From positions 14,955,274-15,019,273 of the forward strand of contig CM071574.1 in NCBI GenBank assembly GCA_036426205.1: a DNA stretch of 64,000 nucleotides, written 5' to 3'. Under the pieces are notes generated by a model. It saw nothing but the letters and a program-made list of their open reading frames with translations, had not been told where the DNA came from and did no database searches. The position numbers were made by a program, and so were the translations under genes. This stretch comes from Ascaphus truei. Lineage: Eukaryota > Chordata > Amphibia > Anura > Ascaphidae. Positions 29,090 to 41,035 of this stretch are shown here, in pieces. Positions within the stretch are counted from its first letter, which is position 1. Each line of letters starts with the position of its first letter.

Positions 29090-30790
29090 CACTCCCTTCA
29101 TCTCTTTTCTTTAATCCAAACCTGGCTTAGAGAACATGACACTGCTGTCTCCTGGGGTGGATTTTCTTTCTTGCATCCCACTCCCCATTGGCTAAGGTGG
29201 TGGGATAGGTCTCTCCTCACTTACAATATCTGCTCCTTTCTATGCAAACATCCATTTTATTCTCTTCTTTTTTTGGTTCGTGCTGGTCAGCTTTTCAACC
29301 CTCTCTGCATGTGGCCTTCATCTACCAACCACCTACCTTTACATCCTCTACCTTCCTCTCAGACTGTATTCTGTCTTTCTTTTTTTCTCTCCTCTGACTC
29401 TCCCATTCTTTTACTAGGGGCCTTCAACTGTCACATTGATTACGCAGTCTTGTGGGCTGTCGCCAGCACCCACAAACATGGCCACTATTTAGACCTGGTC
29501 TTTACTATAAAAAAAGAAAGAAAAAAAAAGTTTCCCTTTGTGATTTTTCTATTTTAACCCTCCCCCCACCCCTTCTGCTCTTTGACCATCACCTTATATA
29601 ATTTCGCACAACTTAATCCCATCAGACTCCTACCTGTTCCCGCTCCTCTCAAGTGTACCTCACCGCTTTATTCTGGGATATCTCCTTTTCTATCTCTACA
29701 CACTATCGTGTGTTGACCTCATACACTCAATTGGCTTCAGGTATCACCTCTACAAAAATGATTCTCAGACTTATCTATCGGCCCCTAAACTTACACCTGA
29801 AATCCAGTCCGAAGTCTCTGGCTATATGATTGTGAAGGTCGCTCCACTGTCTCAAATTGAATACCTTAAATTGAGCGCCTCATGTTTCCACGAAAACATG
29901 GCCTAATAACCCCTTTTTCCACCACAGCAAATTGAACCAACATCTATTCTGTCACCAACGCATTTGCATAGAGGACTCCAATGTCAGACCTATCATTCAC
30001 ATTCGTTCCCTATTTAAACTTGTTGCTTTTTCCTCTGTAAAATTTGTAAGATCTGCCCTTTCCTCTGTCTACTTCTCACTCTAGTGCTAGAAGTCTAATG
30101 CATACCCTTATCCTCTTCCATCTGAATTATTGTAACCTACTAACAGATTTCCCTGACTTGCAACTTTCTTCTCAATGTATTAAAAATTCTGCAGTTATAT
30201 TCATTCCACTTATTCCCAATACAATGTATTGTATTATTCTCCTTAAATCCTTCTCCTGGCTTCTCATCAAGTTCCAGTTCACCTAAAAAGTTGTCTCTAA
30301 CCTTTAATGCTCTCCACTCGTCTGCTCCTCCCTACATATCCATATCAGCTTCAATTTCCATGTCTCCTGCGCTTTTCTCACAATTGCTTCTTTTCTACCC
30401 CCTCTACCTCCACTGTTATCTTTCTCCCTAAACCTTTCACCCTTACTTCCCCTTTCCTGTTGAACTCCCTCACACTAAGTCTACGCCAAACACCTTCTCT
30501 TCCCACCTTTATGTCAAACCTTGAGACACACCTTCTGAATGAAGCATGTCAATGGCCTGAACTAATGCCGACTGCTCCGTACTTATGTATTATTATAGTC
30601 ATGCACTACCATTTACTGCACTTACGTCTTCACCTACTGTCTCTGTAAATCTGATAACATACTGCTCGTATTGTAAGCTTCCCGGGGCAGGGATTTCCTA
30701 TTGCATTAATTGTATTGTAATTCCCTGTATTGTCTCATTTGTAAAGCGCTACGTACATAGTTGGCACTACATAATTAAAAATATACATAC
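29090..30790 (+). mobile_element. Decayed Rex1/CR1-like LINE
   Basis: The endonuclease part is recognisable in broken frames: TWLREHDTAVSWGGFSF near 29120, then GAFNCHIDY and THKHGHYLDLVFT at about 29420-29500, which match the DFN and H(K/G)GHxLDLVFT motifs of LINE endonucleases. A C-terminal RT-like part (HLNYCN, SLRQTPSLPTF) lies at 30110-30530. The 3' tail (30671-30790) contains GTAAGCTTCCCGGGGCAGGG. Many stops and frameshifts; not functional. Confidence 0.65.
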
Positions 30791-31569
30791 AATAGATACA
30801 ATGTATCCTAGCAGCAAAATCCTGTCAATGGGAAAACAGGAATATGAAGTATGTTTTTCATGATTATATAAAGCGACTGCTTCTGATGTGAAGGTCGTTA
30901 ACAACAAAGCCATCTCTCCAACCGCTCCCTATATATCAGCACAATTGTAATGTGTTTGTTTTCATAAGAAACATGTTCAGCAAAAATGGCTTGGCACAAA
31001 TCAGTGTACCAGTAATAATTCCTGCAAACAATAAATGCAGAAAGACAAGTGAAGCCATTGAAAGATGTCAACAGCATCTAACTTATGCACAAGACTTTTA
31101 AGATGCTCCAAAAATCTTCAACACATTTCTATAAACCATTACTTCAAGCACGGCTTACTAAATCTTTTCCACGCTATACAGTACTTTAAAGGACCAGGCT
31201 CGTACGATGCTGGGTTTTCAAGTCTTCCATTTCAGGGAATCTGCACCCCTAAAAATACCACTGGATTTCAGTTATTAAAAAGCAAAAATCACATCTGGCT
31301 CCAAATTGTGATTGTGTTAAGCGCAATAGGTATTTTTTCAACAGAACGTTGGATTTGCAATCTTCTATTCTCCAGGTCTTGGCATCAGACACTAAAGCTG
31401 AGCTGTCTTTGGTGCTGTTACTGGCCTGCAATCAAATGTGTTGTGGTAGGAAGTATATATATATATACAATAATGATATATATATATAGATAGATAGATT
31501 AACACACACACATATAGATATATAAGAGAAGAGCAATATAGATATATATACATACATAGATACTAGATA

Positions 31570-31606
<37 letters not shown>

Positions 31607-31619
31607 TATATATATATAT
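30791..31619. other. Intergenic with TA microsatellites
   Basis: No gene seen. TA-rich runs at 31456-31500 and 31560-31621. Confidence 0.6.
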
Positions 31620-31855
31620 ATAGCAAATGGAAATATTACTGTATGCTCATTTACATGTCTTAGACAGGTCTGCAACCCTGCCTTTCACCATTATCACCAA
31701 GCACACAGCATTCCACTGCAGCAAGGGATTCTGGGAAATTACATGCAAATGAGCACACAGTGCCACCATTTGCTTCAAAAGCATTAACATTAGCATACAG
31801 TAATATTTCCATTTGCTATTTGCTTTGCTTTTTTTACCCACCATAACTTAACTAA
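31620..31855. repeat. Copy of the 3395-3905 palindromic MITE family
   Basis: It contains TGTCTTAGACAGGTCTGCAA, CACTGCAGCAAGGGATTCTG and CATGCAAATGAGCACACAGT, as at 3476-3600, with short complementary ends (ATTACTGTATGC and its complement). TA repeats flank both sides. Confidence 0.65.

Positions 31856-31856
<1 letters not shown>

Positions 31857-31893
<37 letters not shown>
31857..31893. repeat. (TA)n microsatellite
   Basis: Uninterrupted TA run between the MITE and a LINE fragment. Confidence 0.9.
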
Positions 31894-31895
<2 letters not shown>

Positions 31896-33480
31896 CACCA
31901 TCCATGTACATAGCGCTTCCCAGCAGTGATACACAGGGCATAATAATATAAAACATGGGGTACCTCAGCTCTACATGTGCTACATATGTAAAGAGAAGAG
32001 GTCTCAGAACAGACCCATTGGGTACCCCCCAGAGAGATCAACAGGATGAGGAGGTGTTAGCAAATGAGACATTGAAAGTACGATGGGAGAGGTAAGAGGA
32101 AATCCAGGATAGAGCTCTAATACGGATACCAAGTATCAAAGGCTGCAGAGAGGTCGAGTAAAAGGAGCAGAGTGTAATGACCTTTGGCAGCATGGAGGTC
32201 ATTTGTTAATATGGTGAGGGCTGTTTCAGTGGAGTGAGCTGTGCGGAAGCCAGATTGTAGAAGATCAAGGAGAGAATAGGAGGTAAGAAAATGGAGCACG
32301 CAGGAGAAAACAAGGAGTTTAGAGCTAAAAGGCAGGAGGGAGACAGGGCGATAATTAAACACAAGTAGGGTCAAGCTTGCTTTTTTGAGTACGGGTATAA
32401 CTGTTGCGTGCTTGAAGGAGATGGGAAAGGTAATAGAGTAGAGGGAGGAGTTGAAAATATGTATGAGTGGGGATTAGAGTAGGAGCAGGAGGTTTGAGGC
32501 GATGGGAGGAAATTGGGTCAGGAGGGCAAGTGGTAAAGAGAGAGGAGGAGATCAGCAGCGACATGTCCTCCTTTGTGACAGAGGAAAAATAGTTGAGGAA
32601 GGCAGGAGGAAAGTTAGGAAGAGGTGATGAATATGAGGATACAGAGGTGATGTCTTGACGAATGGATTCCACCTTTTTCTTGAAATAGTCAGCAAAGTCT
32701 TGAGGTGAAATGGAGAAAGAAAAACAGGTAACAGATGGTGGTCTGAGTAGAGAGTCAAAGACAGAGAAAAGGTGGCATAGGTTACACCTGTGAGTTTTGA
32801 TTAGTGAAGAAAAGGAGGTAGGTTTAACCTGGGATAGGATATAGTTGAAACAGAATAAGATACATTTGTAGTGAAGGAAGTCTACGTGAGTATGAGATTT
32901 CCTCCAGAGGTGTTCAGAGGACAGAGTGTAGGAGCAGAGTATGCGTGTATCGCAGTTTAGCCCGGGTCTGGGGTTAGAACGGCAGAGAAAAAAGCCATGT
33001 AGATGAAGAGAGGAGGATAGCGCAGAGTTGTAGTTCATGACCAGGTTGTCAGAGTTTGTAGTGGAGCAGAGAAGAGAGGGAGGCGCACAAAGTGGAGTCG
33101 GTAGATGAATGGAGTTCAGGTCTTGACAGAAGCGAGAGGTAGATGGATGATGGAGAAGGAGAGGAGGGGAGAACTGAGAGAGAAAATTAGATAAGGGGAT
33201 GGTCAGAGAGAGGAAATGATGAAATGGAGAAGTCAGAGAGAATTTTTTTTTGTGTGAAAACCAGGTCCAGGTAGTGGCCGTCTTTATGGATGCTGTCTGC
33301 AGTCCATTTGTGAAAGCCAAAAGAGAGGCTAGAGAGAGAAAGCGGAAAGCCCATAGGAGAGGGGGGTCTTCAATACAGCAGTTGAAGTCCCCAAAGCAAA
33401 AGAAGAGAGATAGGATTGAAAGTCAGAGACAAAGACAGAAGGCGGTTGAGTAGAGGTAGGTGGGTGATGATCTATGTACA
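31894..33480 (-). mobile_element. Decayed Rex1/CR1-like LINE, minus strand
   Basis: Reading right to left, the endonuclease end (GDFNCCIEDPPLL near 33395 and GHYLDLVF near 33265, in shifted frames) is followed by a 321-codon ORF (33320-32355). That ORF holds the linker ([38 protein letters not shown]). RT motifs then follow in another frame: [30 protein letters not shown] and [12 protein letters not shown] (32374-32117). At least one frameshift near 32360. The 5' part and most of the RT are missing. Rex1-type by the HSTETAL and LDLSAAFDT motifs. Confidence 0.75.
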
Positions 33481-34909
33481 TTTTGTTTTCCTATTTGGTT
33501 TCCCAAAATACACACCTATATCTCCACCTGAACTTTACATTAATCTATTATGTAGGTAAGTATTTTTAAACACAAGAACGTTGTTATTGTCTCTTCTTTG
33601 ATGGCAGCTATGTGAACTAGAGGAAGATGTCACCCAAGACTAACTGCACAAATGTTTCTGAAATATTCCACAGAGCTTAGACTTTAACAGCGCTCAGTAA
33701 GTGAACCTATTCTTTGTTACTAATTGTCTCTGGTTAAAGCCGCAACGCATGTAACTTGAGGTAAAACATTTATTTCAACTAATCTGAACTGGAAAGTTTG
33801 AAGGAAGAATATTTACTGCTGCGAAATTCATGGTTCGGTAAACACACTCTCAGGATTAAACATGGCCACCTTGACAGCTCGCCAATAAAAAATAAGATTG
33901 TTGGTAATGATGCATCATGTTTCCCTTACACACAGGCTTGCGCTTGCAATGATGTTGTGGGTGGATTTTTTTTTCTCTGTGAGCTGTGGGCAACAGACAT
34001 AAATATTATTTAACTTGAAGGTCTGAAACTAAGGCTATGGTAGCCAGTCCCACATCCTTCCCTGTGTGCCATTAACACCCACTTTTTTATTTTCTTTATG
34101 TACCCCCCCCCCCCTGCACACCAAGAAACTTAATACAAATATTTGTACACAGAAAAGACATAATCAAAGTTCACATTATTAATTAAATAATTTTCCAATG
34201 GTTTTTTTTTTACACATTTTTTTTATTAAATATATTTTTTAATTGAGTTTCATTAGTAATATAACACAGCGTAGGAGGGTGGGGGATACAGAAAACAAAA
34301 TTGCCTGGGGAGGGGTAGGTAAACATTTCTTCACACTTCAGGAAATACAGTAAGTACAATGCTGTTAAAATCTTCGTACATTCACAGGTATGTATACAAG
34401 GGAGAATCGAAGTCAACTTTAGAGAAGGGGGATCCCTATTGATTGCGAGCCTATCGTCCGATAACCCAGGAATATGTTTGGGGATGGTCTTTGCCTCCAC
34501 TTCAGGGGTTGATAATATTGCTTATCCATGGCCAAGGATCAGCCTCTTTAAATGAAGTCTATGGGCCCCGTACTTTCTGGAACTGAAGGCGAGTGCCGTG
34601 TAACATGGATTACAACTTTTCCACAGTCATTATACCCCAGATTTTATTATCGATCTGTGTCATAATAAGTGGGTTCTTCTCCCTCCACGAACTTGCTATC
34701 ATGCATTTTGTAGCTGATAAAGCAAACATGTTAGAAAAGCACCAATACCATGTAAATCCCCCTAAAAAAAAAAAATCAAAATCTGCGCGACCAAATGTTA
34801 AAATTGTAATGAAACTTGCGATAAATGCATTATTTTTACCTCTTATGTTAAAATAGAGTGAATCTTGCATGATTTAGTGATGCTTGTGATACTTAACTAT
34901 GTGCTAAGC
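33481..34909. other. Intergenic, no gene seen
   Basis: 34210-34860 has GC content and sequence texture unlike its surroundings and may be a fragment of an unclassified retroelement. Its short ORFs (34210-34500 and 34593-34856) match nothing I recognise. Confidence 0.4.
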
Positions 34910-35180
34910 AAGCGGTACGCAAACTGGGGGTCGCGAGATTTTTATGGGGGGGCGCAGGTGGTTGCAGAGGTCCCGCACTCTTCCCCAAAGCATTTAAATT
35001 AAATGCAGGGGGATCGCGTGGGGCCCCTGCAACTCAACATACCTTGATTCTGAAGACTGCTATGGCGTGACGTCACGTGACCCTGAGATGTCATTTGACA
35101 CCGACACAAGGGGTGAGGGGGGCGCAAGCACAGGGGGAGAAGGTAAGGGGGGCATAATTCTAATAGTTTGCGCACCCCTG
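34910..35180. mobile_element. Non-autonomous hAT-type element
   Basis: It starts AAGCGGTACGCAAACTGGGG and ends TTTGCGCACCCCTG, with target duplication TGCTAAGC at 34902-34909 and 35181-35188. Same CAG...CTG family as 12066-12702 and 39120-39466. 271 bases, no ORF. Confidence 0.75.
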
Positions 35181-35447
35181 TGCTAAGCTATAAAATCCTC
35201 CATTTTATACATACAATGGCAGTGGTTAGATTAGGACTGGAGGGAGAGTGGATGAGTCGTGGGAGTGGAGGGAAGAGGGAGAAGTGAGAGGTGGGAGGAG
35301 TTTAGAGGGGGTGGGCCACAGGTAGGACAACTGGAGGGGAGAGGGCAGAGGGCTGAGGGAGGAGTGACCAGGGAGAAAAGGCACAGCATCAAGAACAAGG
35401 TCACGATTATAGTGTGCGTCACGTGAACAAAATACAGTATCTCTATC

Positions 35448-35668
35448 AGGCTGGCCATAGTGCGCACGCGCGAGGAAGCACAGCGGAATTTTGAAGAGAA
35501 ATAATTTAGTTTTTTTGCATCACGGGAGCGTTTCAGCCAATCAGGGCGAACCAGCCTGGTGACATCACGGCCACGCCTCCCCATCAGAGTGCACGGATCG
35601 CTCGGGCGACAGGCGCACGCATCTCCATGCCCTCCGTTGCATGCGCGCCTGCACTATAATCACTGCCT
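35448..35668. mobile_element. GC-rich element with AGGC...GCCT ends
   Basis: The left end AGGCTGGCCATAGTGC is an imperfect inverted repeat of the right end GCACTATAATCACTGCCT. Inside, on the minus strand, are CATTGGCTGA-type sequence and GGTTCGCCCTGATTGGCTG next to GTGATGTCACC, the same internal core as at 3044-3092 and 40109-40165. Confidence 0.5.
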
Positions 35669-35859
35669 TAGACTCACTGCAACAATCTCCAAAATCTAAG
35701 CCAAGTGCTGCGCCTGTGGCCTCTGAAAAGCAAAGGATTAGAAATGTAAAATGACTTGAAGAGGAGAATTAAGTTTTGATAGAAAAAAATAGTAGAGGTT
35801 TATGACAAAGTTCAGGGCATATTGTCCATAAAACCACTGCTTGTGAAGAACAACCACTG

Positions 35860-36590
35860 GTAAAGCATTCCTGATGAAGTAGTCTGCATACTACAAAACG
35901 CGTAGGATATCTAATGTTTTTATTGCCCATACTGTATTTACTTTGCCAATTCATCCTGCTTATATTACCGATTTGCAGCTTACTACTGGCTCCGACAACT
36001 CTGTACGGCCACTGATTGTGGTGCTATACCGTGAAGTCATCAGCCGCCGCTTTATATTGTCCCGCAGTGTCTTGGGCTGGTAAGCATATTTGTTCACACC
36101 AGTTTGCTATTACCGTATTCATGCCGACAGTGTGACGGAGTGATCCTCTGACAGAGCCTGTTTTGATCGCATTCGCGTGATACTGTGTGGTGAAGTCGGA
36201 GGTTACTGTCACTGTGAGTGCTGCACATGGGGGGTTTTACCTTGAGATTCATTTTTCCCTATTGAACGGAACTTGCCAGCCGAGTATCAGAGCTTGGAGA
36301 GGTTTCTCCCGAGATTGACCGCGACGGGAATACAACGTTCTTCTGTGCGGTGCTGGTCGCCCTGCAGTGTCGGGTGGTCCTTCAACGCATCAGGCTCGAG
36401 AGCCAGCGGTTTCGGTCGTCCGTTCCGGTGCAGTAGACCCATGTCAGTGTTACATTAAATGTTTTAAAAGCACTACATTGATGCACGCACATTACCTATC
36501 TGTTCATTGATTGGCACATTTAATATATACATACTTCACTATGAGCGTTGTGCGCTGCTTTTTTTTCCTTTTTCACTGGCAATGAATACC
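35860..36590 (+). mobile_element. Penelope-like 5' end fragment
   Basis: It begins at a hammerhead-like motif (35871-35902) and runs through moderately GC-rich sequence to 'gagcgttgtgcgctgc' followed by a T run. I infer that this is the untranslated 5' end of a Penelope-like element from the motif and layout. No RT is attached. Confidence 0.4.
35871..35902 (+). ncRNA. Hammerhead-like motif 3
   Basis: It has the exact core CTGATGA, then A, stem GTAGT (35879-35883) / ACTAC (35890-35894), loop CTGCAT, then AAAACGCG. This is the best match to the hammerhead core on the 5' side. GAAA is changed to AAAA. Confidence 0.45.
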
Positions 36591-37144
36591 TGGAGCAGTG
36601 AACCCTGACGGCTGCTTTGACGTGATTTCCAACAGTGCAAAAAGCGCTATGTGGACATCAAACATAAAGGAGTTGTCCAAGGAAAGAACACCTGAGAGGC
36701 ACTGGTATGTTTGATTTATAGTAACATACTACACATTTGGGATATTTGTTGCTGTTACACACTACATGAATGTCCCTCTGTTTGACGTGTGACCGCTTGC
36801 GCACCTTTAACTGACATATTGTGCAGCCCAACATTTTAAATGAATTACTTGGCCCCCTGGACCCAGTTTGATAGTGTAAACTAAAGAAAATCTGTTTTAC
36901 AGTGAGTAAAAATCAACAGATGATTCATGATAGATGGAAAATGTTTAATGTGTCATATTAATACATGATGTAGTAACTCAGTAAGTAATGATGGTTATTT
37001 TTACCAGTAAAATGCTAATATATGCAATAACACTAATACTTTAAAAAAAATAAAATAAAAAAATGTAACCTTCAATATAAAATCATGCAACACGCAAACA
37101 AAGATACTCAATGGAAAACTTTTTTGAAAATGATAACAAATGCC

Positions 37145-37520
37145 TTTAAAGATGCAATCCAAGCGGCATTTAAAAAAAATTGTTTTAATATACAGTGTGA
37201 CACCTTTGATTACCTTTACTGAAAACTAATTACCTAAGCGGCCATTCAATTAGTTCTCCCATGATCGATCAGCAAAGATCCTGTTTCCCAGGGCTCACTA
37301 AATGGCTGCCTTTCAGTTTCAATCAATCCGTCAGTAACTCAGCAGCTACAATATATTCTTATGTTACGAAGGTAACATTATCTATTGTTACAGTTTGCAG
37401 CTCAAACTGCTGGGAATATTGGCAAAAAATGATCACAAACAGGAAAGTGTTACAAAGATCTTGCAATGCAGGGAAATTGTGCTAAAACCAGCTATAGAAA
37501 TCAAAGGATTATCAGTATGT
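37145..37520. repeat. Dispersed repeat, longer copy of 13586-13725
   Basis: 37297-37420 matches the intron 4 repeat. The surrounding AAGATGCAATCCAAGCGGCA and ACCAGCTATAGAAATCAAAG look like parts of the same family. Unclassified. Confidence 0.5.
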
Positions 37521-37547
37521 AGCCATGTTTAAAAATGGTATACAGTT

Positions 37548-38325
37548 CTCTCTCATGCTGGCAGTAAGCCTGGTAAATATACAGGATTGCCAGCATCAAT
37601 CATGGAGGTATGCCCTCACACCCTGGTGAGGTGTCATATGTAGTCAAGGGGAGTGGTAACATGCTCTGAGTCCACTGTTAGTGACATCAGAGATGTGGCT
37701 GTTTCCTAAGGTATATGACACAGCACTGCCCAAAGTTAGTTGTTCACTAGTGGTTGACAGGAGTTCAAGCTCCAAGTTCAAGAGTGATTCTATAATTGCA
37801 GCAGTAAGGCTGACAGGCCAAGAAAGGGCCTGAACTGTGTCCAGGGACCTGGGCACAGGGGGTGATCTCCCTTAGTGGAGAGGTGATCCAACTACATTGG
37901 GAGGGCAGATTCTTCTGAAGGAGAGTGCTGTAAGAGAATGAGCGGCTAAGCCATTTGCTGCGAGGGGCAGTTTGCCTGGACCATCAATAAAGATGCCCTT
38001 ATTCACAAGAACCCCCATGTGTGAGTGTGAAGTTACTCCACAGAGGAAGGCACCACAGAGGAGTTCCTCATCAGAACCATCTCCTTGCGGACGCAGAGAT
38101 CCTGATGAGGTGGAGGCCCTGCACTGTATGTAGGTAGGACACTAGCACACTACCTCCACTGCCTGTCTGGGTTGACATTCCCCATACCAACATCATGCGG
38201 GAGACTCAGGAGTCCTGTAGCCAACAGGTGCACCACCAGATACATCCATGTAATGGGGACCGGTTAGACCACAGGGGCCAATCTGAGATTGGGTGGGTCA
38301 GGAGGGGTCCAGAAAAGCCGTTACA
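37548..38325 (+). mobile_element. LTR-like block, possibly a solo LTR
   Basis: GC-balanced, ORF-poor sequence with a CAATAAAG poly(A)-type signal at 37985-37992 in its second half. It starts near TGCTGGCAGTAAGCC and ends near CCGTTACA (TG...CA type). No clear target duplication and no second copy in the window, so this stays tentative. Confidence 0.35.
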
Positions 38326-38710
38326 AGTATATTAAAACGCATTAAAAAAATGGCATTACAAGTTGGATAATAAAACAAAATGCAGTAGGTTTCTAATGCT
38401 ACAGAACTGATTTAAAAAATAAAATAAAAAACACATGTGTTGTATTGCCTGGATTGTTTCTTTAACACCAGCATCAATTAATTCCATTTGCCAGGTAGGG
38501 GTCCTGCAATCTTCAAAATGAATATTGGAGAAATGAGACATGTCATGAATCCTGACATTGCGCATGGTATCCAGGGTGTGATTGACACAAGACGACCAGA
38601 AACAAAACCATAACAAAAAAATTATCTTAATGTACAACTTAAAAATTCATGATGTAACACTAGTAAAACATAATAATTAATAAAAGAAGAATGTGTATGA
38701 ACAATATAAT

Positions 38711-38711
38711 G

Positions 38712-38788
<77 letters not shown>
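38711..38788. repeat. (CA)n microsatellite
   Basis: Nearly pure CA run. A second shorter CA run (38896-38916) and TA runs (38921-39070) follow. Confidence 0.95.
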
Positions 38789-38790
<2 letters not shown>

Positions 38791-38917
38791 CCCCTCTTAC
38801 CCCTGCTAAGAACCTACTGCTATTGTTATATGTCCTGATATGTAAACCATAGAATTCAAAGAGGATGTACTTTCTTTTTCACACAACTGTACATATACAC
38901 ACACACACACACCAACA

Positions 38918-38918
<1 letters not shown>

Positions 38919-38963
<45 letters not shown>

Positions 38964-39070
38964 ATATATATATACATATATATAATCATATACATTACAT
39001 ATACATTACATATACATATACTATACATATACTATATATTATATATATATATAGATTAATATATATATAT
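38919..39070. repeat. TA-rich microsatellite cluster
   Basis: TA, TATACA and ATTACATA units without other content. Confidence 0.9.
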
Positions 39071-39119
39071 TACACCACACATACACACAATGCTGATGGT
39101 AAAAATGTATTCCTTAAAC

Positions 39120-39466
39120 CAGGGGGGCGCAAACTTTTTTCCCTGCGCCCCCCTGACGGCTGTCCCCTCGCTCCCGCGCCCCCCCAACCCCAACTTACCC
39201 GCGCTCCGGCGTAATGACGTCACGTTGCCATAGCAACGTGACGTCACATGACCTCGCAGCGTCATTTTGACGCCGCGTTGCCATGGCGCCGCAGGGAGGA
39301 AGCCGCCGGAGCCACGGTAAGTTAGGTTTACAGAGGCCCTGCAGCTCCCCCGGCACTTAATTTAAGTGCCTTCGGGAAGCGCGCGGGGCCTCTGTAAACC
39401 CCGCGCCCCCCGTCGGCAGTGTCGCGCCCCCCCTGGGGGTCGCGCCCCACAGTTTGCGCACCGCTG
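39120..39466. mobile_element. Non-autonomous hAT-type element
   Basis: The ends are CAGGGGGGCGCAAACTTTT and AGTTTGCGCACCGCTG. The flanks are a perfect 8-bp duplication CCTTAAAC (39112-39119 and 39467-39474). The GC-rich centre includes TGACGTCACGTTGCC and GGCGCCGCAGG. 347 bases, no ORF. Confidence 0.85.
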
Positions 39467-39737
39467 CCTTAAACTACACATTTATAATACCTATTTTATG
39501 ATATGCAAAGTTGTATAATGTAACAGCATTATGCATAATGTATGATGGAATAGAAATACAAACAGTAGTAACATGGCATAATAGTCACAGTCAGATGAAT
39601 GTATATCACGTTATTAAGCAATGCTACGCAGGATTCGCCCTTCAAGACATGATGAAACTGGGATACTGCAGCCATCACAGCCACAAACTTCAGCTGTTGA
39701 AAGAGAAGAGGAAGTTGCAGCATTAACACTCTCCATA

Positions 39738-39984
39738 AGGCTGAGTCCCCGCTAGCGCTGACGCTCAAACCATGCGTGGCTGGTGTCTTGCGTCTGATCA
39801 CGCGCGGGGGTTTATTGCCGAATATTGAGCGAGCGGGAAAGTATAACATTTTTATTTACCTAAGCGCATCGCGTGTGTGCACGCGCATACCCGCGTGCGC
39901 ATCGCGTGAGCGGGGACTTGCATATATATATATGCAAGTCACCTCGCCAAGCACCGCCCACTCAGTGCTAGCGGGGCCGCAGCC
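39738..39984. mobile_element. GC-rich element with AGGCTG ends, abutting a second one
   Basis: The left end AGGCTGAGTCCCCGCTAGCG pairs with the right end GCTAGCGGGGCCGCAGCC. TA lies on each side (39736-39737 and 39985-39986). It shares the AGGCTG terminal motif with 2944-3268. Confidence 0.55.
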
Positions 39985-39986
39985 TA

Positions 39987-40290
39987 AGGCTGCGGCCAGG
40001 CTGTGAGCAGGCACGCTGTCGCTCGAGCGCTGTGACATCTTGCGCCCTGCTTGGCCATGTTTTTCCGGGTCCGCTAGTTGCACGCGTATGGGGGCATGTC
40101 GGGGGACAAGGCCATGACGTAACGGAGCTGGTTCGCCCTCATTGGGCGAACCTCTCACGTGACGCGCCAGCGAACGGCATAAACAAATTTGCTTGCCTCT
40201 GCAAGCAGCTTAGCGCCGTGCACTCACGAGCATGCGGATGTGATCACTCACGCTCGCCACACACATTGCCACCAGCGTTAGAAGATGTGA
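39987..40290. mobile_element. GC-rich element, second of the abutting pair
   Basis: It begins AGGCTGCGGCC right after the shared TA. It contains GGTTCGCCCTCATTGGGCG (about 40131-40149) and TCACGTGA, as in 2944-3268. The right end is not identifiable. Confidence 0.45.
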
Positions 40291-40336
40291 TAATGGAGGG
40301 AAGTACCCAGAAGCAAACTTTACCACGTATTGAGCA

Positions 40337-40440
40337 CAAGTGGCAAACTGCTCAACCTTCAGCTTCAAACTGCTCCCTCAACTCAGCCCTCAACCTTCAG
40401 CGGTTTATTTCTCCATTAGTGAGACTACACATTTTTCTTG
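40337..40440. repeat. Left direct repeat flanking the coiled-coil ORF relic
   Basis: AGTGGCAAACTGCTC, then AGCGGTTTATTTCTCCATTA and ACTACACATTTTT. The same units occur in the same orientation at 43910-44075. These could be remnants of long terminal repeats. Confidence 0.45.
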
Positions 40441-41035
40441 ATGAACCTATTTTGTTGCCTTTCAATAAGGAACCATTTTTCTTAGTAACAAGAACTTCCT
40501 ATACCCCAGGATATGATAAACCTTATCTGTATATATATTCACAAAACCGGACAGTTTCGATCACCTCCCTGGGGTTTTCCTACTCTAGAACATGAACAAT
40601 ATTATATAATAAGGGCCATTAAGTTTATACATTAGACATTTTCAGAAAATACAACCTTGCAATATTCATGCACTGCTCATCCTAGAGGCATAATACCATA
40701 TAACTATACTAGCTTATTTGCAAGGTTAAATGTCCGTGACATAGTCCACGCGTGTAACCTAATCAGTCAGTTCCTACACATTTTTTTTTCTTGCCTTCCA
40801 GTCTATTACATCCTCAGACTTCATTTCAACGCCCGCTGCATCCTGCACATGACTGGACTGTTTCTTCAGCCTCTGACGAGACACCCGGACCAGATTCTTC
40901 TTGGCTCCACACTGTGGTCCAGAGTGGCAAGATCTGGAACTATTCAAGCGCAGCGTTGCCCTTCGTCGCCTCTGCTTTCCAATCTTTGAACCTTCTAGGC
41001 TCTTCTTGCTGAAATGTCTCCTCTCAAGAACATTT

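Noticed and set aside
32355..33320. A 321-codon minus-strand ORF as a host gene
   Set aside because: Its content is the endonuclease-RT linker of a Rex1-like LINE, continuing into RT motifs in another frame.
40032..40595. A 187-codon plus-strand ORF
   Set aside because: It starts in a GC-rich DNA element and runs through unrelated sequence and a direct repeat. No domain or conserved composition.
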